Source: Ifrita kowaldi
Lineage: Eukaryota > Chordata > Aves > Passeriformes > Cinclosomatidae
DNA: 64,000 nt
Direction of reading: 5' to 3'
Assembly: GCA_013398055.1 (NCBI GenBank)
Contig: VZRS01005498.1
Coordinates: forward strand, 310,001-374,000
The notes beneath the pieces are model-generated. The model worked only from the letters and a program-made list of their open reading frames with translations, was not told where the DNA came from and did not search any database. Every line of letters starts with the position of its first letter. Positions within the stretch are counted from its first letter, which is position 1. A program made the position numbers and the translations under genes. This document shows positions 47,962 through 60,270 of this stretch, piece after piece.

Positions 47962-48419
47962 CTCAGCTTTCTTTCTAAACCAGTTGTGATTTTAGATAAG
48001 GAGTTGCAGTATTATCTCTCATAGTTCCAGTTTCCAGCAGAGGAGAAGAAAATTAATGTTCTTATTTGCTTCATCAATGTGAGAACAGATTAAACTGTGA
48101 CAAAGAATCAAAGTAATTCAAATAATCAAATTTAAGAATGAGAAATGTAACAGACTTGCTTTGTTTTGCAGTGGGTGTTTTCTCTGCTGAAACAAAACTT
48201 CATAATATTCTAGATGGCTGGCTAGTTCTCCAAGCTTCTGATGCCACTTAGGCCAGTGGCGTGGAAAAACCGAGCACATTAACCTGAAAAAGATCCCAAA
48301 TTTTTGTTCTTTGTTGTCGAGGTTATTTTTTATTTATTAATAAATTAAGACAGAATCATGCAGGGGCTATAAGAAATGGGACAAGCTCTGTGAACTGGGT
48401 GCATTCCTTCTGCCTTTCT
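47962..48419. other. AT-rich non-coding DNA
   Basis: Nothing distinctive is seen between the MITE fossil and the next candidate conserved element. Confidence 0.5.
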
Positions 48420-48830
48420 ATTCTGCTCCCATTCGGCACTTATAATGGTAATGAAGTCTAATTACAAATGCATGTGACTGCCTGTTGTAATCTGTCAGTG
48501 TGTTTCTGAAAAACCTTGTGCCAGTTCAGTATTGGTCATTAGATAATAAGGATTGATAAAACGTAAGGGGCAAAATGTTAAAAATGCTACTATCGATTAG
48601 AACGCACCTTAATAATGAAACCATGGGCCTGGGGACGAAAGCCATGGATCATTTTGACAATTCGGCCTTAGATTGTGGATGAGACAGAGTGGGGACAATT
48701 AATCCCTCAGAGCCACAAATCACAAATAAAGTAGTTGCAGCTCATTACAACCTGACCTTGCTAAACGGCCTTGAAAACATAAGTGACCTTCTAGTATTTG
48801 AAAAGATTACAAAGCTCTATTGAGAAATAT
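48420..48830. promoter_or_regulatory. Candidate conserved non-coding element
   Basis: Cores include GTCTAATTACAAATGC near 48457, GGTCATTAGATAATAAG near 48534, TATCGATTAG near 48591, CAATTAATCC near 48698 and CACAAATAAAGTAG near 48721. Retained CpGs (AAACGTAAG, GAACGCACC, GGGACGAAAG, AATTCGGCC, AAACGGCC) are unusual for this AT-rich DNA. Two CCATGG hexamers lie at 48622-48627 and 48642-48647. All frames are interrupted. This is my strongest enhancer-like block apart from the one at 6.5 kb. Confidence 0.4.
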
Positions 48831-51477
48831 ATAGAGAGATATATATATATATATTTTTAATGCTTGGGAACCACATGACTTAATTTTAACCAATCTTGAT
48901 GAAAGAAGCTTTTAACTTCTCCATCTTTCAGGAATCAAATTGCTAACCTCTCATGGAACTGATGGCAGTACTGCAGGGGAGTGTTTGGGAAAGAAAAGTC
49001 AAAAGTCTTGATCTGTGCAATTAATCAGTGGAAGTTTGTGCTACAATAGCTTTGAAGAAACAAGAGTTTCAATGAACTATCTAGTGATTCTAGCTAGGGC
49101 TTTTATAAATATTATGGTATTATTGGAGCACTGTATAATTGCAGGAAAGCATCTTTGTGCATTATAGCCAAGGCAAATCCCAAAATTTGGGAATATGTTC
49201 AGCAAAGTATTTCATGCACTCTCTTCATGTTCCCACCTTAACTGGGAATAAGGAGAAGTCATGTATTTTGCATTTCTGTCCTTTGACATGCACTGCAGAT
49301 GCTCTTTGCCTAACTGACTTGAGTGCCTTGTCATGGGCTTGTGCATATGGAAATCACAAAACATTATTGCATGACTAATCAAAGATCCCATGATAAACAG
49401 CTAGATTCAAATCCCTCGTTACTGTGTTTAGAATTGAATTGTGCACAAATATCTGAGATTCTGATGGAATAGTCTACCTTAATTTGATCCTTAATGCTGA
49501 GTCAGGCTCATCTTCCTACTGACTGTGGTAGAAGGAGATATTCTTTCAGCTCATTTGTGAGAAGAGGTAATGACCACAATCCCCGATGTTTTCTTAAATG
49601 TGCAGTGAATTTGGAGCACTTGCTGATTTCATTGTGCCTTCAACTAGGCCCATGTGTGACTCTGCTTATTGCTCCTTCCTTGCAATGTGCCTGAATGAGG
49701 TGTTTTTAAGTGTCCTGGTTGTACAGAAATTCCAGCCTCTCCCGAAGCACTGCATCCCTAAATTAGATAAATGAAATGTCTGTTAAGAACAACTTCTCTG
49801 TAAATACAAGAGACTTATGGTTTTCCAAAAGGATCAGTGGTGTGGGCCTGTTCTGTACAAGAAATGGAGTCTGCTCTGGTGCTGAGGGCATCATTAAGAA
49901 TGCTCTACACGCAGACCTTGTGGTTGTGGGAAAAGAGTCATGACTTTCATGATGTCAGTGATGGCTGTGGGGATGAAGGGAATAGCTCCAGGTTTCCCAG
50001 TTCTTTGATGTTCAGACAAAAGCATCAAGCATCTTTTGGTAGTGTGGAAACTCTGCATTAGATCATAGATTACTGAGGCACACCAAGTCTGAGAAATGGC
50101 ACTGGATAGTAATATTTTCTGCAAAAGTGGAGTTTTCAAGGTAGCTTTATAAAGCAGCCCTATGTAGAAGACATTGCAAAAAAATCTCTGTTGAATATAT
50201 CATGAGCACAATTATTGCAGTCCCCTGGCTGTGTGGGGAGCAAGGTGAAGGAATCTCCATGCTGCTGCTAGAGAAACTGTGAGAGCCCACTCTCATAGCA
50301 CCTGGATTTAGGTTGTTTCACCCTGGCATTACCAGGACTGAGGTTTAGCCATGGTAAAGCCCTCTCCTTGACAGCGGGCTTGGATGACAGTGCTTTTGGC
50401 ATTGGGATTGACAGAGTTCTCTCTGTGTGATACCACTGTTTGTAACACATTGATACTGGCTCTCCTTTCGTTAGCTTGAAACAAAATGGAGTAGATGAAC
50501 GAAAGGGATTCCTCGGAAGCCCCATTCAATTATTTCATGGTGACAGCCACGTAAAAACTCTGTCTCCTGGATGTAGCAGTTCCTAGTTCTGGTCAGAAAG
50601 CATTGTGACATTTTCAGCACATCGGTGGCTGAGCAGTCACTCCACAGTTTGAGTTAACACTTCATCTCCTGACCTTCCAGTCAGCAGTCCCAACTGCTTT
50701 CCAGGGACTTCTCCTCCAGAGGTTCAGTTGTAGTGAAGGTCTCATAACAGTAACAGTCCTGGCTATGCACTTGTAGGGACATACTGTGGGGCACAACACA
50801 GCTCCATTACTGGATATGAGATTGGGAAACAACTGGAATAAAATGACTCCTTGTAAGAGAAAAATCATCCAACCATTTATCAAGTAGATCAAGATGCTGA
50901 GGTTAGTCCAGTATAGAAATGGACAACCAGAGTTATTACTTTGATACTTCCCGTTTTCCTTTTTGAGTGGGAATTTAAACAGCATTTCTGATAGCATCAA
51001 AGGTGCTTTAAGAATCAACCCAGAAGTTTCCTTTACCTTTCTTACTTAGCAGCTCCACTTAGTGGCTGCTGGGATAACCAAGGATTTCCCTCAGTGCCTG
51101 TGTTACCCGGTGCTGTGGTGCTCATCCTCCCCTCAGTCCTGCCGGATTCTGCAGGAAAACGGCCACGGATCGCTGCGGGTGTGTCAGAGACTAACGAGTG
51201 CACTAATTGCAGAGTGGGAAAGAATCCCTGCTGATTCTCAGCTGAGTTATCCTTGTACAAAACCTTGTGTCTGAGAATGTTGCTCTATCGAGTTCTTGTG
51301 TAGTTGTGGTTTCCTTTGGAAGTTCATGGGTCATACAGAGCCCTGGATCATAGCAGCTCAGCACGCAGCCTTCCACCTTCATGGGTGACACTCTTTCTGC
51401 TTGGATTCAGTCAGGCCTCCTCTGCAGGCTTTCTGCTGTTTGAATCCTCATTCATTTGATTTCTGCCTTTTGGGAAT
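48831..51477. other. Non-coding DNA, moderately GC-rich towards the right
   Basis: A short AT tract lies at 48839-48855. From about 50240 the DNA is richer in GC, and minus-strand frames at 50268-50525 (85 codons) and 50662-51018 (118 codons) appear. I recognise no domain in them. A small CpG cluster occurs at 51105-51200. A degraded retroelement in minus orientation is conceivable, but no diagnostic motif was seen. Confidence 0.45.
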
Positions 51478-51569
51478 GAATTTGTCTCCCTGAGTACTCT
51501 ATTTACTAGGGAATGTGATTTTTCAGGAGATATTAGGCATGCTTGAAGAATACTTCGGGAGACAAATTC
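51478..51569. repeat. 13-bp perfect inverted repeat, 23-bp imperfect arms
   Basis: GAATTTGTCTCCC at 51478-51490 is the exact reverse complement of GGGAGACAAATTC at 51557-51569. Extending the arms inward gives about 19 of 23 positions matched. The spacer is 66 bases measured from the perfect arms. It could be a foldback repeat remnant or a long-loop hairpin. Confidence 0.7.
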
Positions 51570-53305
51570 TTCAGAGGAGCAGAGAAATCTGGCTTCAGGA
51601 AGGTGAGATGCCAACTGTCCCTTATATAAAAGCTTGAAGTACTACCTAAAAGCTAAAAGTAAAAATAACTGAAGCAGCGGAGTTATTTTGGTGTGGAGGG
51701 AGCAGAGAAATCATTGTCAGTGCATAGCTGTGAACATAAATAGATACTGGCCTTTCAAGGGTGTAACATCTACTTTCTCCAAGCAAGGCAAACTCCTAAT
51801 AGCTGTCCTTAAAAAGTGGTTATTTTGGAGAATGGAATAAGTGTCGTAGGTGTGCATTTGGCATTTGTGTGCATATCCTGCCAGTGCTCTAGACATTGCT
51901 GCACATGACTTTGTCTAATCCAGGTAATGTTCAGCATGCTGGCTATGTAATATCTGCAATATTTGGGCATTATGTCAGCTCTGTAAGTTACTGCAGTGAA
52001 AACTAATAAGTTTCTCCTTTGTAATTAAGCACTTGTCTCTCTTGTGGCCTGCTGAAGCAGCGAGGTAAGAAGTGATTCCCAGGTCCAATTGTGTAACCAT
52101 GGAACTGTTGTCTGGATCACAGCATCCCAGAGGAGTACAGGGCTCACTGGAGATAGCTTCCCTGGATAGCTATGGGACCTTGCTAGGTCGAGGAGAAGCA
52201 GAGAGGATTGATACACTGGGAAAAGGCACATAGAGTTCATGTAGGTAGCATGGGAGCAAAGAGGTGCCTGTTTCTGGGGCATGCATTTGATATATACAAA
52301 ATCTCCAGTATTTAGCTGCAGTTTTTCTGTCTTTCTTATTTGGTAAAATCACATCTGTTTGTATCCAGAGAAATAACCTGTTTTCTTGGTTCCCTCCATT
52401 TTTACTAACTACAATTCGTTCATATTTATGTCATGAGTTCCCAAGTATCCACATCCAGTGATCTTTACTACTTAGAAGTCAAATGTTTTTCACAGTGCAA
52501 GCCAAAGGTGGTGCTTCAGCTTCCTTTAAGTTGATATATTGAACATTGATCTGCGTATCGGACTGATGTGCTGAACCATATGGATCTCAGATCAGAACTA
52601 AATCATGTCAAATATAAGTTCTTGCTTGGGTGGTGCTTCAATTTTTTCTTCTGTAAGTCTATTAATGCACATACAAACCCTTCTCTCTCCCCCTTTATAC
52701 ATACAATAGAAGCTAATAGCATAACAGTTAATGTCACAAGTGACCTATTTAAAAACATTACTTAGAGTTACTTATTTCAGCACTGTCTGTGCTGGAATTT
52801 TCTATTTTGGATGCCTGCCTGAGCCCACTTCTCTCCGTTCAAAACATAAAAAAATCCTATTCTTTTCAGAAAAAAAGAAGGCAAAGTAAATTTTGCGTGT
52901 TATACATGTTTGATCAGCTCCATCATACTATTCTTCAGCCTCAATCTAAAAGTTTTGTAGGATCATTGTGTTTTGTTGTTCCAGTGAAAATCCCTTGGGG
53001 AAAACGCTGAAAAATCTGTTTTTTCACTTGTTCAGTAGAGATTTGGTATCTGAATTTCCTGAAATTACTGTCTGTACAGCACAGGCCAAGCATGATATTG
53101 CAGGTGTTGAGCAGGGATCGCTTTTTGTAAAATTTTAGGCTACTGTGGCATCAAGCACTGGAAGTTGCAGCATATGCTGTCTCAGAGCAGTGCAGCACTT
53201 GGTGCTGGGGATGCTGTGGTAGAGGATTCAGCTCCTGGTTCCAAGTATTGTGCAGGCAGTCAAGGCTGAAAGTGAGGAGATGCTCCTGGGCTTTTGAGGT
53301 TCTCT
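51570..53305. other. AT-rich non-coding DNA
   Basis: No gene or recognised repeat is supported. Small frames on both strands (for example 52025-52282 minus and 52789-53010 plus) have no recognisable content. Confidence 0.5.
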
Positions 53306-53371
53306 TTTTACAGCTGCTCAGATCGAGGTGGAGGAAAACCTCCTCAGCTGTAGAGCTGAGGAGCTGTAAAA
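53306..53371. repeat. Nested inverted repeats, mutually exclusive hairpins
   Basis: Three perfect stems share this 66-base interval. An outer stem pairs TTTTACAGCT (53306-53315) with AGCTGTAAAA (53362-53371). An inner stem pairs CTCCTCAGCT (53340-53349) with AGCTGAGGAG (53354-53363) around GTAG. A third pairs GGAGG (53330-53334) with CCTCC (53339-53343) around AAAA. The inner and outer stems overlap by two bases and the third competes with the inner one. The minus-strand frame at 53151-53417 (88 codons) spans it but is not recognised. Confidence 0.75.
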
Positions 53372-53718
53372 GGACTTGGATAGGGTGAGACCTCAAAGGG
53401 AGCAAGAAAGAACTCATGTGGAAGTAGGGGCGCTGCCACTGACATAAGAGGTGGCAGAAAAATTGGAGGAGTGTGGATATAGGTTGGGATAGGAGTCAGA
53501 AAGGAAAGAGAAGCGTGAGGGTAATGTGTAGTAGAGAGGCTGGGACTAACAAATGGGGGTAAGAAGAGGAATAAATACTCCTAGGGTGAATCTGAACAAG
53601 CCATAGAATACAGCACTAAATAGAGGGTTAGAAATGGGAAGCTCGGGCTGGAGGAATTTAGGGGTTGCATTTGCAAAATTATTGGTGCAAGGCAGGGACT
53701 GGTAGTGGGGGGAAGAAC
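53372..53718. other. Purine-rich non-coding DNA
   Basis: A G/A-rich plus strand and no supported gene. It leads into the retrocopy-like interval on the right. Confidence 0.45.
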
Positions 53719-54109
53719 ATGAGAGAAAAGTATTTGCAGTGGAAAGCAGCAGAAGGCCACCAGAGATGTATCTCGGCTTTGCCTCTCAGGTCTATGGTGC
53801 CCTGCATTCCTGTGCTGCAGTATTTCCAGGGAAAGCTGCGTGCATCCCAGCACAGCCTCCCTTCAGCCTCTGCTCCACGTGCAGACTCAGACGTTGCTCT
53901 TTCCACTCACGTGGCCAAAGCCTCTGCTGTGGACCATGAAGTGCCAGCCCTGTATTTCAGTATCACTGCCATTCCATACAATAGATTTTTTACAGGCTTT
54001 CTTTTCTCTCCCTTTCTGTATTTTTTTTTTAAGCAACCTATGAAATTATAGATAAAAGGGTACAAAACCATGAACGTTGCAATAAAACCAAGCACTATAA
54101 AAAAAAAAA
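53719..54109 (+). other. Candidate retrocopy or transcript 3' end: ORF, AATAAA, A-run
   Basis: An ATG frame runs from 53719 to the TAG at 54049-54051 (110 codons; an in-frame TTG extension starts at 53665). AATAAA follows at 54081-54086, and an A11 run starts 12 bases later at 54099. That order and spacing is what a processed transcript leaves behind. Against it, the peptide matches nothing I know, the A-run continues into an AAAAGG-type simple tract, and I see no target-site duplication. It could equally be a genuine 3' end of an unannotated transcript with an encoded A-tract, or chance. Confidence 0.28.
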
Positions 54110-55328
54110 GGAAAAGGAAAAAGAATAATGCTGTCCATGAAGCCTTAATTGGGCCCCCTTGTGTGTATACATTTTGATACTGTCTCTAATTACATGGTCA
54201 CACACTGCTTTTCCCATGGACCCCTGCATTGTTCTGTGCACTAAGTAGAAGGTGATTGCTGAATGAGTGCAGCTTTAAGTTGTTTTATTCTCTTTGTTGC
54301 CAGGCCTGCCTTACCGCAGAATGCTCAAGACCAACACAGAATCACTGATTTCCTCGTGGGTTTTTCATTGTTATCTGTTTTGAAAACAATAACATTTATT
54401 TTTGAAGTACACTCACTCCAAGATGGGTGGTAAGGCTCTCTACTCCCACGTGTGGAAAAAGGGGATGCAGGATGGATGGGTGTGATGTTTTCCTGGCTCT
54501 CCATAGTGTAGGTCATGCCATGTGTTCACACCAGGCCACCCCTGACTCTGGTTTGCAGCTGCTGGGCACAGAGTCCCCTATGACATGGATCTCTTTCTCA
54601 GGATGCAGAAGGTGAAGGTACCACAAATAATGAGTGTTATGAGAAGGTGAGCTTGCCTTCCATGCTGGAGACCAGCTATAATCTGCCAGGGCAGAACTGC
54701 AGAGAGTTAACCCTGTGGCCATTCAATGCTTTAGTTCTTTGCCTTATTGCTCTCTTTTCTCCGGGTCTCTGACTGAAGATGGAATATGCAGGGAGTCTCC
54801 TTTTACTGATGAGGACAAATTCAGAGTGTGGGTTTGGTATGGGTGGTGTTGAGATCAGCTGGGGAAGAGCTGTGCAGTCAGTGTCATCATGGACATATGC
54901 AGGGTAAGGGCTAAATTAAGGTAGTGCAGAGGGTCTCAGTTATGGCATCCAGAAACTTCGGACTGCTTTGCTTTACAATCCTAATGTTCTTATAATAGAA
55001 TTTGTGTGTACATGTGCTTAATATATATTGTTTCTTCACTTATGAAAAGAGGTTAATAGGCTGCACTCTTCAATACTTTTATAAAAATTCTGAATTTAGC
55101 TTTCTGAACAGGTTTTTGAAATCAATACAGAGAGAGCTGCTAACAGGAGGTAAACTACAAACCACAAACACTTTCAATAGGATAGCTCTTTTTATATAAC
55201 ATTTGATATCATTTTCACAGCATGATCTCTACTTTCATACTGTGATAGCTTTTACCTGGAGTTTAGATGATTCATTTTTGTAGTGGATACTTAACTTTTA
55301 TATGAGGAAAATGCAAGAGAAGCCAGTA
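54110..55328. other. Non-coding DNA
   Basis: No gene or recognised repeat is supported. The region 54420-54720 is moderately GC-rich with overlapping small frames on both strands. Confidence 0.5.
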
Positions 55329-55374
55329 CAGCATTAAATGAACTACAGTTGCAGCATTAAATGAACTACAGTAC
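55329..55374. repeat. Tandem duplication, two 23-bp units
   Basis: CAGCATTAAATGAACTACAG begins at 55329 and again at 55352, and the two copies match over 21 bases. Two clean copies suggest a recent local slippage or templated duplication. Confidence 0.85.
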
Positions 55375-58300
55375 AGTAATAATGTCGAATGCTCAGATCC
55401 TTGCCATGGCACAGGGCTGGATTCATGAAGGCTCTATTGATTGATAAGTGAGGGAGATATGGAGGCCTGCAATTTCTCTCTCAGCTTTTGGCATATCTAA
55501 TTCAAATTTTAGGAGTAGATTGGGCACTCAGTGCTTGTTTGGTAGTTGTTAGAAATCTGTATAGGATTCTCTTGAAAATTGACCACAATTTCCTGTTGTT
55601 GTGGGTCTCAGAGAGCCATGTGGCTGTGTTGGTGGCTTGTCCTCATGTTTTCTTTCTCTGAAACTCTTAAAATGAATTTAGAAACCTTAGTTTTACACTG
55701 ACTTCTACAGTAACCACCGAGACAGGGACGAACATTTTTGTTAAATTTTCATGTTTATGATGACTATTCTTTCAAAGAGATCCAGATTTTTGTGTGGCTT
55801 ATATAGACTGCATGGAACTACGTCTGTTATTTCAGCTTTTCTGGTAAATGATTGCAGTTGCTGAGGCTTTCTGGGCTACTCTGCCAAGCTTCTGTTTTCA
55901 CACGCCTGTAACTTCTTATGAACCATTTAAAAATGAAGTTTTCGATATATATACAATTCCCAACCAGTTTTCGTGTCTACTTACTTCTGAATAATGCAAA
56001 AATGAAAAAACTAAAAAATATTGGTTTGATACAGTTGCAAAATAGTTTAAAGATAAAAATTGAGTATTTGCCTTATTTCCTCTGTGCAGCCCATCATCAA
56101 CCTCTCCTCTCTTTCTTCAGGTTTCCATCACACTCATTCCTCTTTTCCTCTCCAAGAAACCTACATCTGAATACAAAAATATGAAATGGCCTGGCAGTCA
56201 CACGCTATTATAAATCTGTCAAACTTGAGGTTAGTCATCAGAAATCTTCTCCTCAGGGTTTCTGGAGGGAACTAACAAATCAATTAATAATATTAGAAAA
56301 GGTTAAGCTGGACTAATTCTTGAAAATTCTGGTTAAGATTTTTGTTCGTAATTTAGTTCTTGCTCTAGAAACAAATAATAAAGGGAAACTTTCCTCCTTA
56401 CTAGAAGCCAGACATCCCTGGCTCATTTTAAAACAAAAAAATCCTGTAGGTCTTCTACTGTTTTTATAAACTGAGGATCAACCTGATTCTATCAAAAAGT
56501 TTCTTGCAGGACCTGTCTTGCACCTGGTCAAGATGAAGGTGTTTGACCCTTTCTACTCTTGTGACAAATATTGTAAAGCTATTTTGAAATGAATGAGAAA
56601 ATTATCTGAGCCTGGCAAGCTTTGCCAATAGGTGCTGAAAGTCCTACCCTGGCGTTTCAGGTTTGAAAGGTTTGAAATCCCCCTTGGTAGCTATCTCCTG
56701 TACTTTTCTGTACTGAACAGCATACTGTGTCTAATCAATATTTCTTCTGCTCCCTGAGGTTCTTAATTCACATGCTCAGAAAACTTCATGTTTTGTATTC
56801 CTTGAGGCACACCCTACAAAACCTCAGATACACACAGGAATGCACATTAAAGACCCCCTGCTTGCACCCCATCTGTCTGAGCTTATCACCGAGAATGACT
56901 GAGTGAGGTTTGCTTTACAACTCCAACTTTTGTGTGTAGGCACTCTCCTCTCCCTTTTTATTCTCCTGCTGGAACTCAGGAGACAGGTTTTACCTACAGC
57001 AGGTTTTACAGTGCATGCCTGACTGTCGTGCCTGGCTTCCCCCTGCTTCTCTGCTCAAGAATTGCATATCTGAACTCATTTCTAGGAGGTTAAATTATGC
57101 CTAACCTGAAGTAGAATAATGTTATTTCCAGCTCCTCCTAAGATAATTTTTATTTCTAATGGGGTAGGGATCCTACCTGAGGTCACAGCCTGGGCATGCT
57201 GACTGCTGTATGGACATTTTGTGACAGTCTCTCTCCAGAGAAGGAGCTGTAACTCCTAAGAAAGATGGCTCACCGTGCTTTAGGGTTTCTGTCCCCTAAT
57301 GTCGAGTTTCAGTGCATTTGCTGAGAATGGTGAAGCAAGGCTGGTTTACACCTTCTGAGGACTCTGCGTAAGAACTCTGCTAAGTTTGAGACTCCCACGT
57401 TTAGATTTAGTTGTTTAAAACAATAAAAATCTCAAGGATCTTGCAGGTATTTACACTGTAAATTTCTTGAAGTGAAATTGAATCTATTTCCATGAATGTA
57501 TCTTTTTTTCTGGGCCGTACAAGTTCAAAAAATCCTTCTACTGCTGTATGTTTAAAACATTAAAGGGGATGAGGGCAAACTTATAGGATGAGAAAATACT
57601 GGGTTTTCTGACAACCTTTTGGGAAGTGGAGCCAAGTACATATTTCTGCTTCAAGAAATTACTATGTGCAGCAGCCTTAATGTTACAGTCATTTACCTTC
57701 CCCTTCACAGAATCTCCTTTCCAGTCTAGCTTTCAGTGCCCTACTGTTGCATCTCAAAAGTGTATCCAAACTGGGTAGTGCTCAGAACAAGTACGTGGAG
57801 ATCTCCCTCTGTTGTTTTTGCATTAGGTAGGGAATCCAATGAGTATCAGAGGTGGCCAGAGGGGAATCCCAAAGCTTTCAAATCCTGGTATCCCTACAGT
57901 GAGATTTCAATCACTGGTCTTAAATTTGAACAAACAGGTCAAAGACTCTCCCTGTGAAAACATTTTCATTTAATTAGACATCCTCATGTGACTAAAACTG
58001 TCTTTGATATGGTTTATTAACAGTTTCAATCCCCAATTAACATTTTGTCATTAAAAATTTGGACATTGGTCTCTGATCCCTCCCCACCCCCATTTTTTTT
58101 GTTAGGAAAAAGATCTCTCTTGTATTACTCGTAAAGGCTCAGCAAATGATAAAATTATGTTATCAATGGAAAAGTTGGCCTTTCTTTTTTTATCCCCCAG
58201 TGTGGACATTGGAACATACAGAGACTATTAATTGAATAAGAACTGTGTCTAGGCTTATAAGACCCTTGTTATGAGGATTACAATTGTTACTAATCTCTCA

Positions 58301-59799
58301 CCAAAAAAAAAAAAAAAAGAGGCAGTAGATAACTATCACAACAGGACCACAGATGAAGTTATTGAAAAGCCAGAGAGTTTAAGTCTGAAGATCAGTGGTG
58401 AGCCCTAGCACAAGATTTCTGCCCAGCGAGAATCTACATATTCTTGTAGTCCCAGGCATCCTGGCGAGATGCTGTAAAGAGGGCCAGGCACAAAGTCAAA
58501 ATCAGATTAATTTCCTTTCATCTTCAAAAGCAGCATGATGTCAACTTCACCTTGAGCTAAAATTTGTCCTCTGATCTGATAAAGTCATTATTTGCCAATA
58601 AAATATGGGACAATTCTGCTACCTGCTCCCCCACCCCTGCTGTGCACAGAGGCACTCTGTCTTCAGCTACAGCTCACGTGGAGCTGTACCTTGGTGGGAG
58701 AGCAGCTTTGATTGCAAGGAGAAGCTGCTGTGTTGCCCGAGATGATGCCTCTGATTAACTGGCTCATAGCTGTGGCTGTAAAGGGCTTGACATCACAAAT
58801 TAAGGGCAGTGTTTCACTCTCCATCTGGAATATGCTGCCGTTTGCTGACTGCATCCCAGAATTAAGTTTTACTTGTAGAAGTTGTCAATAGGAAGAATAA
58901 TTAGGATTCTGTCATCAAGTGAGTCTTAATAAAAGTGCACCAAGAACTGATGGTCAGGCTGATTTTCAGTCAGAGCTAGAGAAATGCTTGTTACAGGTGT
59001 TCATCTCTCCACTTGCCTCATGTTTTCAAGTACAGACCCTCCCTCAGGCAGAACAGCTGACAGCAACTCTTTAATCTGCTGATTCTGATCCCAACAGCAT
59101 TCTGAGTGAAGGGGAAAAAACCAAGTGCTTTTGACCCTTGACAAACTGAGCTGCAGTATTTACCAGGATTTAAAATTATTATCTTTCGAAGGATTTAAGT
59201 ATGAGCAGGTATTTATGTAAATGATGATTCTTTAATTTGTTTAATAGTGTTGGGTTTTTTTCCTTTCCACCTCATTACTCATTTCACTATTTTGCTGGTG
59301 ACATCCAGCTGTGAGCCAGGTTTACAACCAGACAATGTTTTTACTGAAGTTCAGTAACATTGTATCTCATAAAGTCCAATAATGGTGTTTGTATTTTTCT
59401 GTATGTAAAACTTGATGGAAATCAGGCTGCATGCACAAGGTGAAATAAGTGACAGAGGAAAGTAATGACAAAGACAACCTGAATACGTTCAGTGAAATAA
59501 GCAGCAAGGCATGTTGGAACATAAAGAAGACTTTTAACTACAATAAATTACTGCTTAGAGAAAATGCCTTTCAAAGTTACTTTTAATATTTGTAGTGGGC
59601 CTATATATAAAGATTTTGTGACAGAACACATATGTGTTACACATCGAACTGAATGTGTCCCCATCTCCCAACTAATATCAGGCAGTATATCATATAGACA
59701 GTGTGTGCCCAAAATAGAGTAATAGCTCTGAAATAGCTCATTTGTAACTGGTGGTGTTGTTATAACAGAGGTTGCTGGGCTGTCATTTTGTGTTCTTTT
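55375..59799. other. AT-rich non-coding DNA
   Basis: No gene or recognised repeat is supported. An A16 run lies at 58303-58318 without a nearby AATAAA or retrocopy body. Frames such as 55918-56184 and 57736-57957 (both plus) are not recognised. Confidence 0.5.
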
Positions 59800-60270
59800 A
59801 CCTGAACAGCAGGAATTTCTTTGTTTGGCCAAGCTTTCCTTGGAGCCACAGAAACTGCGGCTCAGGAGATCATGTGACAAATGCAGCTCCACAATATCTT
59901 TTAGTGAACCTCCAGTTGTGAGGCATATCAGGGGCTTGAGCATTGCTGCTCATCTCTTGTATCCTGAGGTGGCCCCAGGCACCACCTGCTCAGGCAGCAG
60001 ATGTGTTCTGGATCCTGGTGAAACCTGACCACACCCTTTGCCTCTTCCCTGTCCTTGTTCTGCACAAGCTCTTGCAGGTCTCCAACATCACAAGACTTTC
60101 CAAACAGAGTCACTCCTTGCAACTTGTGTCAGTGCAAGTCAGGCACAGCCATGGTGCAGGTTCTTCTCTGTTGTGTTCTGAATCTGATTTGGCTCCCTAC
60201 ACCCTTTAGCAGTGGATGTGCGGGAGCAAGGTGAGCAGGCAAGGTGGGATCTGTGCTGCTGTTCCAAGAG
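59800..60270. other. GC-richer patch with overlapping ORFs, unassigned
   Basis: The minus-strand ATG frame ending at 59548 and starting at 59943 (131 codons) contains a donor-like CAG|GTAAAA with its exon end at 59802. A second minus frame (59928-60122) overlaps it in another phase, and a plus frame (59943-60209) lies opposite. I recognise no domain in any of them. An old transposon fragment or an exon of a non-coding RNA are possible. Confidence 0.25.

Noticed and set aside
50268..51260. Minus-strand ORFs as a degraded endogenous retrovirus
   Set aside because: No reverse-transcriptase, protease, primer-binding-site or LTR landmark was recognised; moderate GC content alone is insufficient.
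58303..58318. A16 run as a retrocopy tail
   Set aside because: No AATAAA lies in the preceding 40 bases and there is no recognisable body, so it is treated as a simple homopolymer.
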